A stretch of DNA of 64,000 nucleotides from Lysobacter sp. K5869 (GTDB lineage: Bacteria; Pseudomonadota; Gammaproteobacteria; Xanthomonadales; Xanthomonadaceae). Positions 31,739 to 41,053 of this stretch are shown here, in pieces. Each line of letters starts with the position of its first letter. Position 1 is the stretch's first letter. The notes under the pieces are model-generated. The model saw only the letters and a program-made list of their open reading frames with translations. It did not search any database and was not told the origin of the DNA. The stretch spans positions 4,317,001 through 4,381,000 of the forward strand of contig NZ_CP072597.1 in NCBI RefSeq assembly GCF_018847975.1, in the 5' to 3' direction. Both the position numbers and the translations under genes were made by a program.

Positions 31739-34720
31739 TTATTTCACTTCGAACTCGCCCACCAGCACCGTGTCCTTGGCGTCGCGCAGCCGCAGGGTGA
31801 CCTGGCGGTCCTGCTGCCCCGCCGCGCCGAAACCGGTGCTCAGCCACAGGTGCACGGTGGTCGCGCCGGTCACCAGTTGCTGGTGCTCGCCGTAGAAGTT
31901 GGCTTCGATCTTGTACTTGCCGGGCTTGGGCTTGCGCAGGGCGAATTCCTCCGGGCCGTAGCCGCCGGTGAAGTCGTCGGTGATGCGGCCGCCCTGGTAG
32001 GTCAGCCGGTTGCCGTAGTAGCACTTCTCGCCGTTGGGGTCGGTGACCCACAGGTCCATGTCGGAGTCGTCGCTATCCCAGCTCAACACCGCGCGCAGAC
32101 CCACCGGCAGGTTGCGGCGCAGGCGCGGGTCGACCGCGCTCAGATCGGTCTGCTGCGGATGCGCGGCGGCGATCGCGTTGAGCTCGGCCACGGCGATTTC
32201 CTCGATGCCGGGGAAGCGTCCGTCCCAGTTGCGCACGGCCACCTCATACAAATGGTCGACCGCCAACTGGTAGCGGCCCGCCGCGGCCTGCGCCAAGCCC
32301 AGATCGCGGAAGCTCTGCGGCTCTTCCTCGGCCATGCGCAGCACCCGCTCGAACACCGACACCGCCAGTTCCGCCTGCCCGGCCTGCAGTAGGCGGTAGC
32401 CGAGCACGCGCAGGACGTGGCGGTTTTCCAGGTCCAGCTCGGCGAGATTCGACAGCACCCGCAGCGCCAGCTCGCGCTGGCCTTTCTCCTCGAGCACGTC
32501 GGCCACGTCGAGGTAGAACGCGGTGCTGGCGGCGTGCGAGTCGCGCTCGTCCAGGTACAGCCGGTAGACCTGCGCGGCCGGCGCGGCGCGCAGGCGACGG
32601 GCATACGGCGAATCGGGCTGCCAGGGCTGCAGGGCGATGCTGGCCTGCCGGTACTCGGGGGGAATGCGGCTGCCGGTGACGCTGATCGCGTCCAGTTGCG
32701 GCTGCGCTTCGGCCATGGGCTCCGCCGGCGCCGGCGCCGGCGCCGATGCCGCCGCGGGCGCGGCGACCGGCAGGGCCACCGAATCCAGCGTGGTCGCCTC
32801 GCGTCGTTCGCGTTGCGCCCGCTCGGCCTTGGGGAGCGGCATCGCGCCCTTGGGCCAGTCGCGCTGCCACCAGTCGATGCGCTGCCGGTACGACGCCACG
32901 ACCTCGTCCAGGCTGTCCTTGCGCGCTTGCTCGCGCTCGGCCTGCTCTTCGGCCTTGAGCCGGCGGTACTCGTCGGACTGGCCCGGCGGTTCGATGCCGT
33001 AGCGCACGTAGTCCTGCATCTCCTCCAGCACGATCAGCGAGGTTTCGGCGGTGACCACGCCGAAGCGCTGGCCCAGGCGCGCGATCGCGGCGCGGTTGAG
33101 CTCCGGTTCGGCTTCCAGCGCGGCGATCGAGTAGCGCGCCCACATCCGCGCCGCGAACGGGCTGGCCGCCGCGCCGGCGGGAACCGCGTCGATCGCCACC
33201 CGCTCGCTGCGCTCGCCGCCGCCGTCGCGCAGGCGCAGGGTCAGTTCGGCCTTGCCGTCGCGCAGGCGTCCGGCGATGCGCAGCAGGCCGTCGTCGGGGA
33301 ACGGCGACTGCGCCACGGCCTGGTCGGCGCCGAGCGCGTCGACGCCGAGCAAGCGCGGGCCCTCGTCGAGCAGTTCGGCGGCGGCGCGGTCGAGTTCGCC
33401 GGCGCGCCGCCAGCTCACCAGCCGACCGCCGTTGGCCTGCGCCAGCGCGCGCAGGCGCGCGCCGTCGGAGGCGGCGCCGGCCGAGTCGAGCGCGTACAGG
33501 CGCTGGCCCGCCGCGAGCTTGGGAAATTCCTCGGTGCCGTAATTGAACAAGCCGTCGCCGAACAGCAGGTACTCGCCGACGCCGGCCTGCGGGATCCAGC
33601 CGCCGGGCGCACTGGCGCCGTCGTAGACGGTGCTTTCCAGCTCGCGCCGCAGCGCCGACCAGTCGCCGCCGGCGACCCGGAACGCGCGCGCCGGCTCGGC
33701 CCGGTCGCGCAGCCGGATCAGGCTCACATCGACCTCGCCGGCGCGGCGGAAATAGCGGTCGAGCAAGGCCAATTCGCTGCCGATGTCGCGCTTGCGCGCC
33801 GAACCCGAGCTGTCCCACAACAGGCCGATCGACTTGGGCAGCGCGCGCGGCGCGGTGGCGCCGCTGACCGGCACTTCGGCGAGGAAATAGCGCTCGCCGG
33901 CGTAGTCCTGCACGTAGCTGCGGGCGGCGGCGGCCGCGGGCACGCTCAGCGCCAGCGCGCCGCCGGCCGGCGCGCGGCTCAGGCTCAGCACATGGCCGCC
34001 GCCGCGCGCGTCGATGCGCGCCCCGCCGGCAAGCCCTTCCACCCGCGGCTTGTCGGCGCTGCGCAGTCGCAGGGCGAAGTCCCGCGCCGGCGCGGCGAAC
34101 GCCAGCGGCAGCTCGAAGCGCCAGCGGCCGTCGATGCGGCGCAGCGTTTCGCGCAACTCCAGCCGCACCCGGCGGGTGCCATGGGCGGGGATCGGATAGA
34201 CCCGCAATTTGAACTGGTTGCCGGCGGTCTGCTCCAACAGGCCCGGATCGACGCCGCGGCGCTTGATGTCCTCGAACACCGCGCGGCCCTTGGCCTTGGG
34301 CACCGGCACCGCCGGACGCATCGCGCCGTCGATGTCCAGGGCGAAGCCGTCGATCTGCTGGCCGTCGCGCAGCGGGAACTGCAGCGCGCCTTCGAGCACG
34401 CGGTCGCCGGGATTGCGGAACACCAGTTCGATCGCGGTGTGGGCCAGACCGCCGCTGAGCTCGGCGTCGATGCGCGCCGATTCGAGCCGGACCGGGCTGT
34501 CGGCCTTGCCGGCGAGCAGCATCACCGGCGGGTCGTCTTGCTCGCCTTGCCCGTCGGGGATCGGCGGCAACGGCGGCAAGGACGGCGGCGGCACGACCTC
34601 GACCGGCGCCGGAGTCTGCGCGGACGCCGGCGCGGCGTCGGGCGCCTGGGCGATGGCGCTCAAGCCGATGGACACGGCCAGCAGCAGGCCGGCGCAGGCA
34701 AGGGGAAGGCGATAGGTCAC
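31739..34720 (-). CDS. Secreted VIT-domain protein with TPR and DUF2135 region
   Basis: 993 aa. It starts at GTG 34720, preceded by AAGGAC, with a signal peptide (LACAGLLLAVSIGLSAIAQA). A proline-rich stretch is followed by a VIT domain (about 75-200), then a VWA-like region (SIGLLWDSSGSARKRDIGSE) whose MIDAS looks degenerate because D-S-S-G-S is shifted from D-x-S-x-S. A linker, helical TPR-like repeats (about 720-830), and a C-terminal DUF2135-type beta domain (DMDLWVTDPNGEKCYYGNR onward) complete it. Residues 676-690 (LDAISVTGSRIPPEY) copy the N-terminal signature of TonB-dependent receptors, which is odd in the middle of such a protein. Function unknown; probably periplasmic or surface-linked. 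Confidence 0.8.
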   Translation of the reverse strand: MTYRLPLACAGLLLAVSIGLSAIAQAPDAAPASAQTPAPVEVVPPPSLPPLPPIPDGQGEQDDPPVMLLAGKADSPVRLESARIDAELSGGLAHTAIELVFRNPGDRVLEGALQFPLRDGQQIDGFALDIDGAMRPAVPVPKAKGRAVFEDIKRRGVDPGLLEQTAGNQFKLRVYPIPAHGTRRVRLELRETLRRIDGRWRFELPLAFAAPARDFALRLRSADKPRVEGLAGGARIDARGGGHVLSLSRAPAGGALALSVPAAAAARSYVQDYAGERYFLAEVPVSGATAPRALPKSIGLLWDSSGSARKRDIGSELALLDRYFRRAGEVDVSLIRLRDRAEPARAFRVAGGDWSALRRELESTVYDGASAPGGWIPQAGVGEYLLFGDGLFNYGTEEFPKLAAGQRLYALDSAGAASDGARLRALAQANGGRLVSWRRAGELDRAAAELLDEGPRLLGVDALGADQAVAQSPFPDDGLLRIAGRLRDGKAELTLRLRDGGGERSERVAIDAVPAGAAASPFAARMWARYSIAALEAEPELNRAAIARLGQRFGVVTAETSLIVLEEMQDYVRYGIEPPGQSDEYRRLKAEEQAEREQARKDSLDEVVASYRQRIDWWQRDWPKGAMPLPKAERAQRERREATTLDSVALPVAAPAAASAPAPAPAEPMAEAQPQLDAISVTGSRIPPEYRQASIALQPWQPDSPYARRLRAAPAAQVYRLYLDERDSHAASTAFYLDVADVLEEKGQRELALRVLSNLAELDLENRHVLRVLGYRLLQAGQAELAVSVFERVLRMAEEEPQSFRDLGLAQAAAGRYQLAVDHLYEVAVRNWDGRFPGIEEIAVAELNAIAAAHPQQTDLSAVDPRLRRNLPVGLRAVLSWDSDDSDMDLWVTDPNGEKCYYGNRLTYQGGRITDDFTGGYGPEEFALRKPKPGKYKIEANFYGEHQQLVTGATTVHLWLSTGFGAAGQQDRQVTLRLRDAKDTVLVGEFEVK

Positions 34721-35013
34721 CGGATGCGTCCTTGTCAGTGGGCGATGAGGCTGTCAACGCGCGGAGGTCCGCGTCGGGGTCAGCCAGTCCTTTCGCACAG
34801 CCTCGAAGAATCCGCGCCGCGAGGCAAGCTCGGCCGCGGGTACGCGGCCGCGCGGCGGTGCGGCCTGCGGGTTCGCGCGCGAACCGCACTCGCCGGCACG
34901 CATGCGGCTCGGCGCTCCGGCCGGCGGCAGCTGCCGCGGACGCGGCGACGGCCGCCGGCGCAGCGGGCTCGGCCGCTCCCTGCGGCGGCGCATCGCGCGC
35001 CGCCGCGGCCGCC

Positions 35014-37659
35014 TCAGCGGCGGTACAAGGAACGCAGGTTCAGCGCGCTTTGCAAGCGCTCCAGCCCGGCCTGCGACTTCAGCGCGATCTCGACCGTCTC
35101 GCCCGGCAACAAGGTCAGCGCGTTGTCGCCGAGCTCCGCATCGTTGTCGCCGAAGTCCACCCACACCGCCCGCGCCAGCGCGTCGGCATGCAGGGTCAAC
35201 TTATACGCACCGCCCTCGCGGCGCAGCGTCGCCCGCAGTTTCGGGTCCTGCCACGCCAGGGTTTTCGCTTCGCCGAAATACACCACGTTGCGCGACACCG
35301 CGCGCCCGCCGACGATCAGCTCGAACACCGCCGCGGTGCGGGCCGGATCGGCGCCGCGCAACAACTCGGCGTCGCTCCACGCGCCGGCCCGGGCCGCGCT
35401 CAACGGCGCCAGCGTCGTCTTCTTGCGCTGCTCATAGCGCAGCGTGCCGTCGAAGTCGATCACCCGCAGCCGCCACTCGCCCTGCACCGGCGTCTGCCGG
35501 TCGGAGATCAGGCTCAGCTCGGTGCGCTGCTGGCCCGGGCGGCGCAGTGCCGCGACCGCCAGTTCGGCGAAGAAGCGCTTGGCGTGGAAATGCAGCGGTT
35601 TCCAGCGGCCGAAGTAATCCAGGCTCGACCAGGACGCGCCCGGCCAGACATCGTTCAATTGCCAATACAGCGAGCCCATCGTGCGCGGCCGCGAAGCGCG
35701 GTGATGCAGCGCCGCCAACTCGATGCCCTCGGCCTGGACCTGTTGGCTCAGATACACGAAGTCGGCGAAATCGCGCGGCTCGCCGTACTCGCCGCGCACG
35801 TACTTGAGCAAGCGCGTGTTGCCGTCGCCGGCGAGGAACTTCTGGTGCGCGCGGATCACCGGCGCATCGATGCCCTGCTCCTCGGGCTTGGCGAACGCGC
35901 CGATGGTCCGCAGCGACGGCCAGCCCTGCAGGCCGTACTCGGACATGAAGCGCGGGGTTTCGTCGAGATAGGCCGTGGCCGGCAGCGCCGGGCCGCCCCA
36001 CACGTCCCAGTAGTGCTTGTCGCCGTTGTTGGAATCGTTGGCCTTCTCGCTCAGGTCGTTGCTCGGCGAGCTCGACCAGTACGGCACGCCGGCGCCTTCC
36101 TGCGCGACGACTTCGCGCAAATCCTTGCCGAACAGCGCGACATAGCCGTTCCAGACCTCCTCGGCGAACTTCGGGTCGGCTTCCTTGAGCTTCTTGCCGT
36201 GGCCCCAGTCCTTCCACGCGGTCTCTTCTTCGTTGTTGCCGCACCACAGCACGATGCTGGGGTGGTTGCGCAGCCGGCGCACGTTGTCGCGCGCCTCGGC
36301 GACGACGTTGGCGCGGAACTGCGGATCGAAGCCCGGCGGCATGCCGCCGCCGAACATGAAGTCCTGCCACACCATCAGGCCGAGTTCGTCGGCGAGGTCG
36401 AAGAAGTCGTCGGATTCGTAATAGCCGCCGCCCCAGTTGCGCAGCATGTTCATGTTGGCGTCGCGCGCGGATTGCAGGTCGCGGCGCAGGCGCTCGCGGG
36501 TGACCCGCGCGGGGAAGGCGTCGAAGGGAATCGCGTTGGCGCCCTTGGCGAAGATCTCGATGCCGTTGACGACGAAGGCGAAGCCCTGCCCGCTCGCGTC
36601 CTTCTCGCGCTTGAGCTCGACCCGGCGCAGGCCGGTGCGGCGCTGGGCCTGGGCCTGCACGCCGTCGGCGTCGCTGAGCGTGGCCTTGAAGGTGTACAGC
36701 GCTTGCTCGCCGTAACCGACCGGATACCACAGCCGCGGCCGCTCGATCGCCAGCGGCAGCGCGATGCGGTTGCTGCCCGCGCGCAGCTTGACCGGCTGGC
36801 GCAGCGTCGCCGGTTGGCCGCCGGGGCCGGCGTATTCGATTTCCAGCGTGGCGGTGCCGGCGTCCGCGCTGTCCACTTCCACCGCCACCTCGCCCTTGGC
36901 GAGCTCGCGGTTGACCGTGTGCGGCTGCACGTGCAGATCGGCGATGCGCAGGCGGTCCCAGCTTTCCAGGCGCACGCCGCGCCACAGGCCGGCGGTGACG
37001 TAGCGCGGGCCCCAGTCCCAACCGTAGTGGTAGCCGGGCTTGCGCGCGAAGTTGCCGGTCATCGCGTCCTTGGGCTCGTCGCCGTAGGGCGAAGGATAGT
37101 TGCCGGCGATCTTGTTCGGCATCGCCAGCACCCGCGGCAGCAGCTTGCGGATCGGCGATTCGAACACCACCCGCAGCTCGTTGCCGCGTTCGCGCAGGCG
37201 GCCGTCGGCCGGCACCCGCCAGGTGCGGAAGAAATTGTCGGCGCGCAGCAGTTCGCGGCCGTTGAGGTAGACGGTGGCGAAGGTGTCCAGGCCGTCGAAC
37301 ACCAGTTCGTTGCGCGCGCGCTTGAGCGTGGCGGCATCGACGTCGAAGGTGGTGCGGTATTCCCAGCCGGCCAGCCCGATCCATTGCAACTGCGCTTCGG
37401 CCGCGCCGACGTAGGGATCGGCGATCAACCCGGCGGCGAACAAGTCGGTGTGGACGTGGCCGGGCACGCGCGCGCCGTGCCACTGGGTGGCGTCGCGATG
37501 CGCGGCGGCCTCGGGATCGTCGGGCAGCAGGCGGAACTGCCAGCCCTGGTGCAGGTCGCGGCTGGCCAGCGGCGCGGCCTGGACGGCGGCGGCGCACAGC
37601 AGCAATGCGAGGACGGCGAGCATGCGCCTGAAGGACGGGGGCCGTGCGGTCTGGGGCAT
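35014..37659 (-). CDS. GH2 beta-mannosidase
   Basis: 881 aa secreted glycoside hydrolase. The signal peptide follows the ATG at 37659 ([18 protein letters not shown]); AGGTGA stands at good spacing. Domain order is that of GH2 beta-mannosidases: sugar-binding sandwich (about 25-200), immunoglobulin-like domain, and a TIM barrel from about 320. The acid/base glutamate is in [13 protein letters not shown] and the nucleophile in [13 protein letters not shown]. The motif [20 protein letters not shown] is mannosidase-like. Removing the beta-mannose of the N-glycan core is the expected role, given the GH20, GH92 and glycosylasparaginase genes upstream. A terminator separates it from the receptor gene, so it probably has its own promoter. 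Confidence 0.93.
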   Translation of the reverse strand: MPQTARPPSFRRMLAVLALLLCAAAVQAAPLASRDLHQGWQFRLLPDDPEAAAHRDATQWHGARVPGHVHTDLFAAGLIADPYVGAAEAQLQWIGLAGWEYRTTFDVDAATLKRARNELVFDGLDTFATVYLNGRELLRADNFFRTWRVPADGRLRERGNELRVVFESPIRKLLPRVLAMPNKIAGNYPSPYGDEPKDAMTGNFARKPGYHYGWDWGPRYVTAGLWRGVRLESWDRLRIADLHVQPHTVNRELAKGEVAVEVDSADAGTATLEIEYAGPGGQPATLRQPVKLRAGSNRIALPLAIERPRLWYPVGYGEQALYTFKATLSDADGVQAQAQRRTGLRRVELKREKDASGQGFAFVVNGIEIFAKGANAIPFDAFPARVTRERLRRDLQSARDANMNMLRNWGGGYYESDDFFDLADELGLMVWQDFMFGGGMPPGFDPQFRANVVAEARDNVRRLRNHPSIVLWCGNNEEETAWKDWGHGKKLKEADPKFAEEVWNGYVALFGKDLREVVAQEGAGVPYWSSSPSNDLSEKANDSNNGDKHYWDVWGGPALPATAYLDETPRFMSEYGLQGWPSLRTIGAFAKPEEQGIDAPVIRAHQKFLAGDGNTRLLKYVRGEYGEPRDFADFVYLSQQVQAEGIELAALHHRASRPRTMGSLYWQLNDVWPGASWSSLDYFGRWKPLHFHAKRFFAELAVAALRRPGQQRTELSLISDRQTPVQGEWRLRVIDFDGTLRYEQRKKTTLAPLSAARAGAWSDAELLRGADPARTAAVFELIVGGRAVSRNVVYFGEAKTLAWQDPKLRATLRREGGAYKLTLHADALARAVWVDFGDNDAELGDNALTLLPGETVEIALKSQAGLERLQSALNLRSLYRR

Positions 37660-37997
37660 GGGGTCACCTGTCTGGAGCGGTCCGCGGCGGCCGCCGCGGG
37701 CGCGGAAGGGATCTGTTTGCGATGAACGCGGCCGGGCCGCGCGGCCGCCGGCGATGGGTTCGCCGACGGCGCCGGAAAAAGACGGGAGCGCGCATTCCCG
37801 CGCTCCCGTTCCGATTCCCGGAGAAGACCTCGCGGCACGCATTCCGAGGGTGACCGCGAGGGTGTACACCGCCTTGCCCGGGAGGTCCGCCGCCGCGCCG
37901 GAACGCGCCACTGGAGGGGGCGCGCGCCGGCCCGGCCGCGGGGTGCCGCCGTCCGCGCGGGCCCGGGCGGCCCGCGCGTCCGATACCGATGTCGCGA
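37660..37997. other. Spacer between GH2 gene and TonB-dependent receptor 1
   Basis: 338 bp without a credible gene. It contains the receptor-gene terminator at 37782-37809 and, downstream of it on the minus strand, the likely promoter region of the GH2 gene (37660-37780). I see no copy of the shared operator found upstream of both receptor genes. Confidence 0.5.
37782..37809 (-). terminator. Rho-independent terminator of receptor 1 gene
   Basis: Perfect 11-bp stem ACGGGAGCGCG / CGCGCTCCCGT with a 6-nt loop; on the minus strand it runs into CTTTTTCC. It lies about 190 bp after the receptor stop. Confidence 0.85.
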
Positions 37998-40865
37998 TCA
38001 GTCGAACTTGTAAACGAATTCCGCCGAGATTTCACGGCCCACGCGCTGGAACACGCGCTCGTTGGCGTACGCGAAGAACTTCTTGTACGGATCCTTGTAG
38101 TCGGCCTCGTCGAACAGGTTGTCGACGTACAGATTGACCCGCGCCTGCTCGGTCAGCTGGTAGCCCGCGGTCAGGTTGAAGTACACCGGCGCCTTGAGCT
38201 TGCCAACCATGTGGCAGGTGGTGTCGGTCTGGCCCGGCAGGATCGGCGCGCACTCGTTGTAGCTGTCGCCGTTGACGTGGCCGATGCGGTTGGCGAACAA
38301 GGTCGCGTTCCACGGGCCGCGGCTCCAGCTGGCGCTGGCGCGGGCGAAGGTGCGCACTTCCTTGTCGCGGTTCTCCTGCATCGGCGAACCCGGGTCGCGC
38401 TGCTCGTTGTTCTTGAGCTGGTTGGTGTAGTTCAACTGGAAGCTGAAATCGCCGAAGCGGGTGTTGGGGATCTTGTAGCGCGCGGTGAAGTCGACGCCGG
38501 CCACTTCGCGGTAGGCGATGTTGATCGGGCCGCTGAACACCGACACCACCTGGCCGAGCGGATAGTTCGGATCGGCCGCGCCGAAGGCGTTGGTGCCCGG
38601 CGCGCTGCGGGTCACGCGCGAGATGATGTCGCTGCAGGTCGACGAGCCCGGGGTGACCTGCATGCGGTCGCTGGCGCGGCGGGTGCGGCCGTTGCGGCAC
38701 TGGCTTTCCAGGTCGAGGATGTCGGCGATGTCGAAATCGCGGACCTGGTTGTCGATGTTCATGCGCCAGTAATCGAGGCTGAACGACAGGTTCTCGGCCG
38801 CGTCCCACACCACGCCGGCGCTCCACGACTTGCCGGTCTCGCTTTCCAGCTTGAGGTTGCCGGTGCGGGCGATGTTGTGGCGGTAGTACAGCGCCTGCGA
38901 GCTGCAATCCGGGCCGAAGCCGCGGTTGATGCAGGTCGCCACGTCGGCGTCTTCCTGGGTGCCGGTGCCGCTGGTGGCGAACAGGTAATGCATGTCCGGC
39001 GCGCGGAAGGTGGTGTTGTAGGCGCCGCGCACCAGCAGGCTCTGGATCGGGCGCCACTCGATGCCGGCGTTCCAGGTGAAGTTGCTTTCCTTGCGCGCGT
39101 CGTCGTCGTAGCGGTCGAAGCGGCCGGCGGTGGTGACGTTCAAGGTCTTGAACACCGGCACCTTGAATTCGACGCCCACGGCGTAGCGCTTGCGGTCGCC
39201 GCCGCCCTGGTTGGTGCCGCCGGGCTGGTCGTAGAGCTTGTTCGGGCCGAAGGTCTGCGGATCGGGGCTGAGGCGATAGCCCTGCGAACCGGCTTCGATC
39301 ACGCCGGCGAAGCCGACCGGGCCGGCCGGCAGATCGAACAGGTCGCCGTTGACCGAGAACTGCGCCTGATTCATCCACGACTCGGCGCTGCTCTTGCCGC
39401 GCGTGGTGAGCTGGCGGAAGGTTTCCGGCGTCATCGGGCTCCAGAACTTGCCCTGATCCAGCGCGTACACCGGCAGGCCGTTGTTGGTGCCCAGCTGCGG
39501 GCCGAGGAAATAGCTGTCGACCGCGCTCTGCAGCATGCCCGGGAAGCTGAAGTCGACCTTGTACTCGGTGCGGCCGACCGTGGCGTCCCAGTTGAAGCGC
39601 TCGCCGAAGCTGCCGCGCAGGCCGGCGGCCAGATCCCAGGAACGCTCGTTGGTGTTGAACAGGAACGGATCGCGGCTGCCGGCTTCCGGCACGGTGAACG
39701 CGCGGCGCGCCTGATAGGTGCGGCCGGTGTTCTGGTCGTAGAACACGCCGCCGCGGTTGAGCTCGAAGCGCAGCGCTTCGTCCTGGCGCGACTCGCCTTC
39801 GCTGTCCCAGACCGAGGCGCTGACCCAGGCCTGCATGCCGTTGGCGAAGTCGTAGGTGAAGTTGCCGAAGCCCGAGCGGTTGTCGGAACCGTTGCGCAGG
39901 CTCCACAGCGCGTTGCCGCGCGACTGCGAACAGCTGTAGCCGGGGAATTCCGGCGCGTTGCCGTCGTTGCCGAGGAAGTTGTGCTGCGGCAGATCCTGGA
40001 AGCGGTCGCAGGCGCCGGCCGGCGGGGTGACGCGGCGCTTGGCGCCGGCGTCGATCAGCTCCACGCCCCACACCCACGGCCACGGATCGTTGACCAGCGG
40101 CTTGACCGTCGCGGCCGGCTCCAGGTCGGAGGCGAGAAAGCCACGCTGGCCGGCGAAGATGGTTTCGCGGCCGCTCCACTGCACGCCGTAGGTCGCGCTC
40201 CAGTTCTGCCCGGTGCGCCCGCCGGTCCACGACAGGTCGAACGAATCGCCGCCGCCGCGGGTGGTGGTGCCGCCCTTGATGCGCACCTCATCGCCATTGA
40301 AGTTCTTCTTCATGATGATGTTGATGACGCCGGCCATCGCGTCGGAGCCGTAGATCGCCGAGCCGCCGCTGGCGAGCACTTCGATGCGCTCCACCGCCGA
40401 CATCGGGATGTTGTTGAAGTTGGCGAAGTTGCCGCGCCCCTCGTACGGCAGCGGGTAGTCGGCGACGCGGCGGCCGTCGATCAGCAGCAAGGTGCGGCCG
40501 GGGCCGAGGTTGCGCAGGTTCAGCGGGCTGGCGTTGGGCGTGGGGCCCTTGTTGACGTCGGCCTGGACGGAGCCCGTGACTTCGGTCAGCGAGCTCAGCG
40601 CTTCGTACACGTTGGCGAAGCCTTCGCGCTTGATCTGCTCGGTGCTGATGACCGTCACCGGCGCCGGGCCTTCGAGTTCGGCGCGCTTGATGCGCGAACC
40701 GGTCACGGTGATCTTGTCGACGGTCTTGGCCTCGCCCTGCGGCGCGGCGTCCTGCGCCTGCGCGGCCAGCGGCAGATACAAGGCGGCGAGCATGGCGGCG
40801 CTGAGCGCGTTGCGGCGTGCGTCGTACCGGCGGCGTTGCGACATGCGGTCGTGTTGCTGAGTCAT
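37998..40865 (-). CDS. TonB-dependent receptor 1 of the N-glycan locus
   Basis: 955 aa outer-membrane active transporter. The signal peptide ([19 protein letters not shown]) is followed by the TonB-box region [17 protein letters not shown] (50-66), a plug (about 60-190, including [20 protein letters not shown] and [20 protein letters not shown]) and a beta-barrel ending [11 protein letters not shown]. Energy comes from TonB-ExbBD. Given its neighbours, the cargo is probably an N-glycan oligosaccharide; this is inference. GGGAGGGG precedes the ATG at 40865. A LacI-type operator lies 117 bp upstream and a terminator downstream, so it is likely a separate transcription unit from the GH20 gene. 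Confidence 0.92.
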   Translation of the reverse strand: MTQQHDRMSQRRRYDARRNALSAAMLAALYLPLAAQAQDAAPQGEAKTVDKITVTGSRIKRAELEGPAPVTVISTEQIKREGFANVYEALSSLTEVTGSVQADVNKGPTPNASPLNLRNLGPGRTLLLIDGRRVADYPLPYEGRGNFANFNNIPMSAVERIEVLASGGSAIYGSDAMAGVINIIMKKNFNGDEVRIKGGTTTRGGGDSFDLSWTGGRTGQNWSATYGVQWSGRETIFAGQRGFLASDLEPAATVKPLVNDPWPWVWGVELIDAGAKRRVTPPAGACDRFQDLPQHNFLGNDGNAPEFPGYSCSQSRGNALWSLRNGSDNRSGFGNFTYDFANGMQAWVSASVWDSEGESRQDEALRFELNRGGVFYDQNTGRTYQARRAFTVPEAGSRDPFLFNTNERSWDLAAGLRGSFGERFNWDATVGRTEYKVDFSFPGMLQSAVDSYFLGPQLGTNNGLPVYALDQGKFWSPMTPETFRQLTTRGKSSAESWMNQAQFSVNGDLFDLPAGPVGFAGVIEAGSQGYRLSPDPQTFGPNKLYDQPGGTNQGGGDRKRYAVGVEFKVPVFKTLNVTTAGRFDRYDDDARKESNFTWNAGIEWRPIQSLLVRGAYNTTFRAPDMHYLFATSGTGTQEDADVATCINRGFGPDCSSQALYYRHNIARTGNLKLESETGKSWSAGVVWDAAENLSFSLDYWRMNIDNQVRDFDIADILDLESQCRNGRTRRASDRMQVTPGSSTCSDIISRVTRSAPGTNAFGAADPNYPLGQVVSVFSGPINIAYREVAGVDFTARYKIPNTRFGDFSFQLNYTNQLKNNEQRDPGSPMQENRDKEVRTFARASASWSRGPWNATLFANRIGHVNGDSYNECAPILPGQTDTTCHMVGKLKAPVYFNLTAGYQLTEQARVNLYVDNLFDEADYKDPYKKFFAYANERVFQRVGREISAEFVYKFD

Positions 40866-40981
40866 TGGCTACCCCTCCCAATCGCGGCCGGATCGACGGC
40901 CAAGGTTTCGTTTTTGTGATGTGCCCGGTCCGTTGCGTGCGGCCGTGCGTGGTTTTGTTGCAAGACTAGCGGAATCGTCGG

Positions 40982-40997
40982 TTTGGATCGATCTAAA
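40982..40997 (-). promoter_or_regulatory. LacI-type operator upstream of receptor 1
   Basis: TTTGGATCGATCTAAA is symmetric at 14 of 16 positions around a central CG, the form of LacI-family sites. The 16 bases TTGGATCGATCTAAAT (40983-40998) recur exactly at 49174-49189 upstream of receptor 2. Confidence 0.7.
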
Positions 40998-41053
40998 TCA
41001 ACGGCAAAAAAAATCCCTGGCTACGCTCGCGCCGGTCCGCGCGCGAGCGGCGT

